Shown piece after piece: positions 6,552 through 12,806 of a stretch of DNA of 22,611 bases. Under the pieces are notes generated by a model, which was given only the letters and a program-made list of their open reading frames with translations, did no database searches and was not told the DNA's origin. This DNA is from JAZDFC01 sp043808235 (GTDB taxonomy: Bacteria > Bacteroidota > Ignavibacteria > Ignavibacteriales > Melioribacteraceae). The translations under genes were made by a program, and so were the position numbers. The stretch lies in the NCBI GenBank assembly GCA_043808235.1, contig JAZDFC010000087.1, positions 1 to 22,611 of the forward strand, in the 5' to 3' direction. The first letter of the stretch is position 1, and every line of letters starts with the position of its first letter.

Positions 6552-8108
6552 ATGAAATTAGTAAAAAACGCTGCTGGTAGATTAGTCCCGATACAAATTA
6601 ACGGCGAGAAACAAATTGCTTACATGGGGATCGGTAAACACAAACCAACCGGTAATAAAGCAAAACCGCTAATCCGCACATGTGCAGATTATCCCGAAGA
6701 CGGCAACAAGTTGATGAAGAATTTGAAAGAAGCTCTTCAAAAAGCGGGACTGAAAGATGGAATGACAATCTCGACTCATCATCATTTGCGCAACGGGGAT
6801 GTTCTCACAAATTATCTTTTTGATGTTATTCATGAAATGGGAATTAAAAATATTCGTTGGTTCCCGACTGCATCGTTTCCATGTCACAAGCATTTAATAA
6901 AATATTTGGAAGACGGCACTATCCATCACATTGAAGGGAGTATGAATGGACCGCTTGGCGAATTCACAACTCATGGAAAGATGAAAGGTGTTGGAGTTTT
7001 AAGATCGCACGGCGGAAGATACCAATCGATTCAAGATGGCGAAGTGCATGTTGATATTGCCGTTATTGCCGCACCGACAGCCGATCCATTCGGAAATGCA
7101 ACAGGCGATAGAGGTAAATCAGCATGCGGATTAATTGGTTTTTCTTTGGCGGATTCGGAATATGCTGATAGAGTTATCGTAGTTACAGATAACTTAATCC
7201 CCTTCCCCTGTTATCCGTGGCAGATTCAAGGTAATAATGTCGACTATGTCGTACAAATAGAATCACTTGGCGATCCCTCGAAAATTGTTTCGGGAACAAC
7301 CGAGGTTACTAAAAGTCCCGATAGATTATTGATAGCAGAATACGTAGCACAATTTCTCGATGAAGCCGGAATTATGAAAGACGGATTTTCATTTCAAGCC
7401 GGAGCTGGCGGAACCAATCTCGCATTCGCAGTTTTTCTGAAAGAGCGAATGAAAAAGAAAGGAGTAAAAGCCCGTTTCATCCGCGGTGGCAGTACAAAAT
7501 ATTTGGTTGAAATGCTCGAAGAAGGATTTACAGATTACATCCTCGACGGACAAACGTTCGACCTCGAAGGCGTACGTTCAATGCGGGAAAATCCCGGCCA
7601 TGTTAATACTTCCCCGTTTACGAGTTATAATTGTCACGGCAAAGGAAACTTTGCATCGATTGTTGATACTGCCGTACTCGGCGCTACCGAAGTCGATCTT
7701 AATTTCAACGCTAATGTTGTTTCGCATTCTGATGGACTTTTACTTCATGGAATTGGCGGCTGGCAGAATTGTCTTTTCTCAAAATGCACAATCATGGCAA
7801 TTCCTTCTTTCAGAGATCGAATTCCAGTTATTGTTGACGAGGTTACAACACTTGTTGGACCGGGTGAACTGATTGATGTGATAATTACCGAACGCGGAAT
7901 TGCAATCAATCCGTTGCGAAAGGATTTGATGAAGGCTGTAAAAGGATCGAATCTCCCTATACGCTCGATTAAAGATATTTACGATGAAGTAAATGCAATT
8001 TGCGGCGGTGCACCGGCTAAACCGAAAGTCAATAAAAACAAGGTCGTTGCCGTTATTAAATGGGTTGACGGAACTGTTCTCGACTCGGTTTTTCAAATAA
8101 TAGATTAA
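6552..8108 (+). CDS. citF: Citrate lyase alpha subunit (citrate:acetyl-ACP transferase)
   Basis: A 518-residue protein collinear with E. coli CitF (510 residues). Shared blocks include GMTISTHHHLRNGD near the N-terminus, HGGR followed by VDIAV, DPFGNATG, GFSFQAGAGG, GITERGIAINP-like VDV/IITERGIAINP, and a final WVDGTVLDSVFQI. CitF swaps the acetyl group on the carrier domain for citrate, making citryl-carrier for CitE to cleave. It belongs to the CoA-transferase superfamily. I start it at the ATG at 6552 because AGAGGA precedes it by about six bases. The frame is open back to a GTG at 6501, but that 17-residue extension is encoded by the dispersed repeat. A 50-bp palindromic repeat follows the stop and probably ends transcription. 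The subunit partner is the CitD-CitE fusion just upstream. Confidence 0.92.
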   Translation: MKLVKNAAGRLVPIQINGEKQIAYMGIGKHKPTGNKAKPLIRTCADYPEDGNKLMKNLKEALQKAGLKDGMTISTHHHLRNGDVLTNYLFDVIHEMGIKNIRWFPTASFPCHKHLIKYLEDGTIHHIEGSMNGPLGEFTTHGKMKGVGVLRSHGGRYQSIQDGEVHVDIAVIAAPTADPFGNATGDRGKSACGLIGFSLADSEYADRVIVVTDNLIPFPCYPWQIQGNNVDYVVQIESLGDPSKIVSGTTEVTKSPDRLLIAEYVAQFLDEAGIMKDGFSFQAGAGGTNLAFAVFLKERMKKKGVKARFIRGGSTKYLVEMLEEGFTDYILDGQTFDLEGVRSMRENPGHVNTSPFTSYNCHGKGNFASIVDTAVLGATEVDLNFNANVVSHSDGLLLHGIGGWQNCLFSKCTIMAIPSFRDRIPVIVDEVTTLVGPGELIDVIITERGIAINPLRKDLMKAVKGSNLPIRSIKDIYDEVNAICGGAPAKPKVNKNKVVAVIKWVDGTVLDSVFQIID

Positions 8109-8413
8109 ATATAAACCTCCGGGGTTTAACTATTTATTTTAGGGCGAAAACCTCGGAGGTTTTCTATTCGCCTAGCCTTTAAAAACCTTTCAAAAGAAAA
8201 TAAATGCAATACGATCTTGGAATTTTTACCGACATTTTTCTGTTATTTACCGATAAGCAGTTACAATTATATATTAAGAAAAATATCTTTCGGTCATGAA
8301 ATTCAATGTAAAATAAGCAATTTTGGAAAAGACAGATATCTTGAATGAAGCGACCTATATTTTTATTTTGGTGCCTTGAATTGAACTAATTAGATAATAT
8401 ATCATAAAATCAA
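8109..8413. other. 305-bp intergenic region between citF and the export cassette
   Basis: It holds the palindromic repeat at 8113-8163 and then about 250 bp of AT-rich DNA. No RNA gene is recognisable. The segment just before the membrane-fusion gene (roughly 8330-8413) must hold the promoter of the export cassette; TTGAAT near 8377 and TAATAT near 8396 are suggestive but badly spaced. I do not call a specific promoter. Confidence 0.5.
8113..8163. repeat. Palindromic repeat copy 1 / terminator after citF
   Basis: AAACCTCCGGGGTTT (8113-8127) pairs with AAACCTCGGAGGTTT (8148-8162) at 14 of 15 positions around a 20-base loop. The right arm ends in a short T-run (GGTTTTCT). It begins five bases after the citF stop. 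A second copy, similar in arms and loop, lies at 12749-12798. It can act as an intrinsic terminator, but conservation of the loop suggests a mobile or amplified palindromic repeat family. Confidence 0.7.
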
Positions 8414-9619
8414 TTGAGTGGAATAGTGGAAACCCAAAAAGCAGATTTATCATCATTACGAATTGACAGGACAAAAAAAGAAGTAAATCCTGAACAGAGA
8501 CAAAAATTGTTCAGGATAATAATCACATCGATTATTGTTATTGCCATTGGTGTAGCCCTTTATATCGGCTGGAAATCTTTGACTGCTCCCGAAGTTGAAG
8601 TTAAAATTACAACTGCAACATTGCAATCCACTGCACAGAGTAACGCTGTATTAACCGCAAGCGGATATGTTGTTGCGCAGAGGAAAGCCGCAATCGCATC
8701 GAAAGGAACCGGAAGGCTTGTGTATCTTAAAGTGGTTGAAGGTGACAAAGTCCAAACAAATGAAGTCATTGCACGGCTTGAAGATAATGACATCAAAGCA
8801 CAAAGAGAACAGGCAAAAGCGAATTTAAAATTAACTCAAGCAGAACTAAAAGATGCTGACAATAATTTCAAAAGGGAAAAAGCCTTATTTGCAACAGGCT
8901 CAACAACCCAGATGGCAGTTGATGCTGCCGAATCGAGATATCTTAGAGTACTCGCTTCAATCGAAGTCGCCCAAGCTCAAGTTCTCGCTACTGAAGTTGC
9001 ATTGGAATATACTCTAATCCGCGCTCCGTTTAACGGAACCGTACTGAGTAAAAATGCAGATGTTGGCGAGGTTGTCGCCCCGCTCGGAGCCGGCGCTAAT
9101 TCAAAAGCTGCTGTCGTTACGATTGCAGATATGACCTCACTTCAAGTTGAAGCTGACGTTAGCGAATCCAACATCGAGAAGATTGAACCGAACCAGGAAT
9201 GCCAGATAACACTCGATGCTTATCCGGGGCATAATTATGCAGGTTATGTTGCGAAGATAGTACCAACCGCCGACCGTGGTAAAGCTACAGTTATGGTGAA
9301 AGTTGGATTTAAAAATTACGATGCCCGTGTTCTTCCCGAAATGAGCGCCAAAGTTTTGTTCCTGCGTGAGGCCATGAAGGCAGAAATGGCCGAGGAAAAA
9401 CCTAACCTCGTTATTCCTAAAACTGCATTGAGAGAATCTAACGGTAAACAAATAGTCTTTAAATACAGAGATAACAAAGCTTACACTGTGGAAGTAACAA
9501 CCGGAAAAGATTTCGATTCATATATAGAAATTACAAACGGGTTGGAAGACGGAGACGAGATAATAGACAATCTCACCGACGAAATTAAAGACGGCATAAA
9601 AATAAAAATTAACAAATAG
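8414..9619 (+). CDS. Membrane-fusion (HlyD/MacA-like) periplasmic adaptor
   Basis: A 401-residue adaptor of the HlyD/AcrA/MacA superfamily. A basic N-terminal tail is followed by one membrane segment (about 33-52). Next come a barrel-sandwich half (TASGYVVAQRK near 80, then GRLVYLKVVEGDKV), an alpha-helical hairpin (about 130-195, Ala/Glu/Lys-rich) and the second sandwich half (RAPFNGTVLSKNADVGEVV). The beta-barrel and membrane-proximal domains complete the protein. It would bridge the inner-membrane ABC permeases encoded downstream to an outer-membrane channel not found in this window. The start is uncertain: TTG at 8414, or GTG at 8426 four codons later, which has a GAGTGGA stretch upstream. 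Nineteen bases separate its stop from the ATPase gene, so the genes are probably cotranscribed. Substrate unknown. Confidence 0.9.
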   Translation: MSGIVETQKADLSSLRIDRTKKEVNPEQRQKLFRIIITSIIVIAIGVALYIGWKSLTAPEVEVKITTATLQSTAQSNAVLTASGYVVAQRKAAIASKGTGRLVYLKVVEGDKVQTNEVIARLEDNDIKAQREQAKANLKLTQAELKDADNNFKREKALFATGSTTQMAVDAAESRYLRVLASIEVAQAQVLATEVALEYTLIRAPFNGTVLSKNADVGEVVAPLGAGANSKAAVVTIADMTSLQVEADVSESNIEKIEPNQECQITLDAYPGHNYAGYVAKIVPTADRGKATVMVKVGFKNYDARVLPEMSAKVLFLREAMKAEMAEEKPNLVIPKTALRESNGKQIVFKYRDNKAYTVEVTTGKDFDSYIEITNGLEDGDEIIDNLTDEIKDGIKIKINK

Positions 9620-9638
9620 ATTATAGAATGGAGTTAAT

Positions 9639-10310
9639 ATGTCAGCTATTATTGAAGTAAAAAATGTTTCGAAATCTTACTGGCGGAATAGTTTGGAAAT
9701 CCCGGTGCTGCACGGATTATCACTCGCAATGCAGGAAGGCGAATTCCTTGCACTCATGGGACCATCCGGTTCGGGGAAAACAACACTTTTAAATTTAATT
9801 GCCGGAATTGACCGTCCTTCGGGCGGAGAACTAACTGTTGCCGGAACCGACATTGCGAAGCTTGGTGAATCGGCGCTTGCAAAATGGCGTTCGTCGAATG
9901 TCGGGTTTGTATTTCAATTTTATAATTTGATTCCTGTTCTTACCGCTTACGAAAATGTTGAGCTCCCTCTCCTGCTCACAAAACTTTCTAAAGCCGAAAG
10001 AAAGAAACATGTTGAGACTGCACTAAATATTGTCAGTCTCGGTGACAGGATGAGTCATTATCCGAAACAACTATCGGGCGGACAGGAACAACGTGTTGCT
10101 ATAGCCCGCGCAATTGTTACCGATCCATCCATTCTCGTAGCTGACGAACCTACCGGGGACCTGGATAGAAATTCGGCTGCGGAAATTCTTACATTGATGG
10201 AAAGACTGAATAAGGAATTTAAAAAAACTATTGTAATGGTAACTCATGATCCGCATGCGGCAGAAAAAGCAAGCCGCTTGCTTCACCTCGAAAAAGGCGA
10301 TTTGGTGTAA
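9639..10310 (+). CDS. ABC transporter ATPase (MacB/LolD type)
   Basis: A 223-residue nucleotide-binding protein with all motifs: Walker A GPSGSGKT (41-48), Q-loop Gln93 (FQFYNLIPVLTAYENV), signature LSGGQ (145-149), Walker B ILVADE (165-170), D-loop GDLD and switch His203 (VTHDP). The TAYENVELPL segment and size match the LolD/MacB/FtsE branch of exporters that energise FtsX-like permeases. The signature continues QEQR where QQQR is usual, a mild variation. A GGAG ribosome site precedes the ATG, and only nine bases separate the stop from the first permease gene. It should power the transport or mechanical cycle of the two permeases encoded downstream. Confidence 0.95.
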   Translation: MSAIIEVKNVSKSYWRNSLEIPVLHGLSLAMQEGEFLALMGPSGSGKTTLLNLIAGIDRPSGGELTVAGTDIAKLGESALAKWRSSNVGFVFQFYNLIPVLTAYENVELPLLLTKLSKAERKKHVETALNIVSLGDRMSHYPKQLSGGQEQRVAIARAIVTDPSILVADEPTGDLDRNSAAEILTLMERLNKEFKKTIVMVTHDPHAAEKASRLLHLEKGDLV

Positions 10311-10319
10311 GGAGATATT

Positions 10320-11477
10320 ATGAAAGTACTAAAATTAATTTTCAAAAACGCTCTGCGTCATAAGCTCCGCAGTACACTTACTATTCTCGGTATTGCCATC
10401 GCTATTATCGCTTTTGGATTACTAAGAACAGTAGTTACTATCTGGGATTCAAGCGTAGATGCAACAAGCGTGAATCGATTGATTACGCGTCAATCGGTTT
10501 CGTTCATTTTCCCGCTCCCATATGCATACAAAGATAAAATTTTCTCGGTACCGGGGGTAAAAGATGTTTGCGGTGCAATATGGTTTGGCGGAGTATATAA
10601 AGATAAAAATAATTTCTTTGCACGGATGGCAGTTGATGATAATTATTTCGATGTTATGCCCGAGTTCCTTCTTTCGCCGGAGGAAATGGATGCTTACAAA
10701 AAGAACCGGAACGGTTGCATTATCGGACTCGATATATCCAAACAGTACAATATAAAGGTCGGTGATCAGATGGTTCTTGAGGGTGATATTTATCCCGGCA
10801 GCTGGGAATTTAATGTTGTTGGAATATATAAACCAAAGAATAAAAATACCGATGCTACACAGATGATATTCCATTATGATTATCTAAACGAAAGGATGAA
10901 AGTAGAGACACCGGTCAGGGCAAATGAAATTTTCTGGTATATTGTTCAGATCAATGAACCTACAAAATCCGCGCAGGTTTCATCGCAGATTGATGCGTTG
11001 TTTAAAAATTCTACTGCGGAAACAAAAACCGAAACCGAAAGAGCTTTTGCGCAGGGATTCGTTTCGGCATCCGGAGCAATAATTTCGGCAATGAACGTAA
11101 TGTCGTTTGCAATAATCGGAATCATTATGCTTGTACTTGCAAACACGATGATAATGTCCGCCCGCGAGCGCACACGCGAATATGCCGTGTTCAAAACATT
11201 AGGTTTCTCGGCAAAACATCTGATTGGCTTAATTCTCGGTGAATCGCTTTTAATATCTTTTCTCGGCGGCGGTATTGGTTTGTTTTTAACTTTTCCTCTT
11301 GTATCCGGATTTGAGCAGGCAATGCCGAAGGGATTTTTCCCGTTCTTTTATATAGAACCGATTACAGTAGTACTTGCAGTTATTGCGACTCTTTTAGTCG
11401 GATTACTTTCAGCGGTTTTCCCGATCCAAAACGCGTTAAGAACAAAAATAGTAGATGGATTTAGATTTGTAGGTTAG
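10320..11477 (+). CDS. FtsX-like ABC permease 1 (MacB core domain type)
   Basis: A 385-residue inner-membrane protein with the MacB/FtsX layout. There is an N-terminal helix (about 14-36, TLTILGIAIAIIAFGLLRTV) and a large periplasmic domain (about 40-250). A bundle of three helices follows, in the regions 255-275, 305-330 and 345-370. The cytoplasmic loop ARERTREYAVFKTLGFS is the conserved coupling segment of this family. GGAGAT lies just before the ATG. It probably pairs with the second permease below to make a heterodimer, because the cassette has one ATPase and two diverged permeases. Substrate unknown; lipids, lipoproteins or small molecules are all possible for this family. Confidence 0.92.
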   Translation: MKVLKLIFKNALRHKLRSTLTILGIAIAIIAFGLLRTVVTIWDSSVDATSVNRLITRQSVSFIFPLPYAYKDKIFSVPGVKDVCGAIWFGGVYKDKNNFFARMAVDDNYFDVMPEFLLSPEEMDAYKKNRNGCIIGLDISKQYNIKVGDQMVLEGDIYPGSWEFNVVGIYKPKNKNTDATQMIFHYDYLNERMKVETPVRANEIFWYIVQINEPTKSAQVSSQIDALFKNSTAETKTETERAFAQGFVSASGAIISAMNVMSFAIIGIIMLVLANTMIMSARERTREYAVFKTLGFSAKHLIGLILGESLLISFLGGGIGLFLTFPLVSGFEQAMPKGFFPFFYIEPITVVLAVIATLLVGLLSAVFPIQNALRTKIVDGFRFVG

Positions 11478-11484
11478 TATTGGC

Positions 11485-11550
11485 GAGCGAAGCGAAATAT
11501 CTTACGTGAATAATTATGAGATTCTTCGTCACTTCGTTCCTCAGAATTTA
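11485..11550. repeat. Dispersed repeat between the two permease genes
   Basis: The gap contains GCGAGCGAAGCGAAAT and, further on, GAGATTCTTCGTCACTTCGT, followed by CCTCAGAAT. Read on the minus strand this encodes the peptide SEERSDEES, which I recognise as a spurious peptide frequent in databases wherever this repeat type occurs. It adds no gene. A strong ribosome site (AAGGAGA) for the next gene follows at about 11551-11557. Confidence 0.55.
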
Positions 11551-11564
11551 ATAAGGAGAAAATA

Positions 11565-12734
11565 ATGGCTGTTCCATTTAAATATACTTTTAGAAATTTT
11601 CGAACAAGAAAACTCACAACGGGAATTACAATTATTGGTATCGCACTTGTTGTTTTTGTATTCGCTGCTGTTTTGATGATGGCATATGGTGTTGAAAAAA
11701 CTCTTATCGCAACCGGATCACCGGATAACGTCAAAGTTCAGCGTAAATCATCGCAGGGTGAAATCTCGAGCATTATCGAAGGCGACACGCAGAATATTAT
11801 CCGGACTCTGCCGCATATTGCAAAGACTGCAAGCGGTGAACCAATATATTCAAGCGAGCCAGTTGTGATAATTAATCTAAAGATTAAACAGGGCGGATTA
11901 AGTAACATTACTGTTCGCGGAGTATCGGAAACTGTAAAAGAACTCCGTCCGCAGCTTAAGATAACCGAAGGACGAATGTTCAACCCGAATCTTCGTGAAT
12001 TGATTGCCGGAAAATCCGTCGATAAAAAATTCGATGGCGCTCAGATCGGCAGTAAAGTTAAATTCGCCGGAGATAATTGGCTGGTAGTAGGAATATTTGA
12101 AGCGGATGGCAGCGGCTTTGAATCCGAAATGTGGGGAGATGCCACACAATTGCTAAACGCCTTTGACCGCGGCAATGCGGTTTCCACAATGACATTGAAG
12201 CTTGATAATATCAACAACTTCGATAAATTTAAACGCGCTTTCGACACTGACAGACGGCTCAAACAATACGAGGTAATGAGCGAACAAAGATTTTTTGAAA
12301 TGCAGTCTGAAATATTAGCTATGTTTATTAGGATACTTGGTACATTCATTACAATCATTTTCAGCTTCGGGGCAATCATAGGTGCTGCGATTACGATGTA
12401 TGCTGCAGTGGCAAACCGTACCGTAGAAATCGGAACAATGCGTTCTCTTGGTTTCAGCCGCAGAAGTATTCTAACCGTATTTATTACCGAATCATTGATA
12501 ATCGCGCTAATAGGTGCAGGCATCGGTTTGCTTTGTGCATCATTCCTCCAGTTCTTTACAATCTCTACGCTAAACTGGAATTCGTTTGCCGAGCTTTCAT
12601 TCTCATTTGCACTTAATCCTTCCATTGCTATATCCAGTTTGATATTTGCGGTGGTGATGGGATTGGTTGGTGGATTCTTACCGGCGGTTCGTGCTGCAAG
12701 ATTGAATATCGTTAGCGCGCTAAGGGGCGGATAA
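11565..12734 (+). CDS. FtsX-like ABC permease 2
   Basis: A 389-residue permease with the same architecture as the previous gene but clearly diverged. It has a first helix at about 21-45 (TIIGIALVVFVFAAVLMMAY), a periplasmic MacB-type domain to about 255, and three C-terminal helices. The coupling loop reads ANRTVEIGTMRSLGFS, a better fit to the family consensus than in permease 1. The ATG is preceded by AAGGAGA at ideal distance. It is the last gene of the export cassette; 72 bases later the converging minus-strand gene ends, with a palindromic terminator between. Together with the adaptor and ATPase it should form a MacAB-like machine with split subunits. Confidence 0.92.
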   Translation: MAVPFKYTFRNFRTRKLTTGITIIGIALVVFVFAAVLMMAYGVEKTLIATGSPDNVKVQRKSSQGEISSIIEGDTQNIIRTLPHIAKTASGEPIYSSEPVVIINLKIKQGGLSNITVRGVSETVKELRPQLKITEGRMFNPNLRELIAGKSVDKKFDGAQIGSKVKFAGDNWLVVGIFEADGSGFESEMWGDATQLLNAFDRGNAVSTMTLKLDNINNFDKFKRAFDTDRRLKQYEVMSEQRFFEMQSEILAMFIRILGTFITIIFSFGAIIGAAITMYAAVANRTVEIGTMRSLGFSRRSILTVFITESLIIALIGAGIGLLCASFLQFFTISTLNWNSFAELSFSFALNPSIAISSLIFAVVMGLVGGFLPAVRAARLNIVSALRGG

Positions 12735-12744
12735 AAAATTGTAC

Positions 12745-12804
12745 TTGTAAACCTCCGGGATTTAACCTTTTTTCGGGACGAAAACCCCGGAGGTATTTTT
12801 ACAA
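12745..12804. terminator. Palindromic repeat copy 2 / bidirectional terminator
   Basis: The left side TTGTAAACCTCCGGGATTT (12745-12763) faces AAAACCCCGGAGGTATTTTT (12781-12800), which continues ACAA. The two sides form a long near-perfect stem. The element separates two converging genes (stops at 12734 plus and 12807 minus). T-rich stretches follow on the plus side, and A-rich sequence before the left arm gives a T-run for the minus strand, so it can serve both. The core (12749-12798) repeats the element at 8113-8163, including part of the loop (TTTAAC and CGAAAA). Confidence 0.75.
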
Positions 12805-12806
12805 AT

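Noticed and set aside
8204..8299. 31-codon frame starting MQYDLGIF in the gap after citF
   Set aside because: Too short, with no good ribosome site and no recognisable motif; most likely chance.
12041..12625. Minus-strand frame of 194 codons inside permease 2
   Set aside because: It is antisense to a well-supported FtsX-like permease with strong ribosome site and matching family motifs.
8414..12734. Labelling the cassette as macrolide efflux (MacAB)
   Set aside because: Only architecture supports it; the same family exports lipids, lipoproteins, peptides and other compounds, and nothing here identifies a drug.
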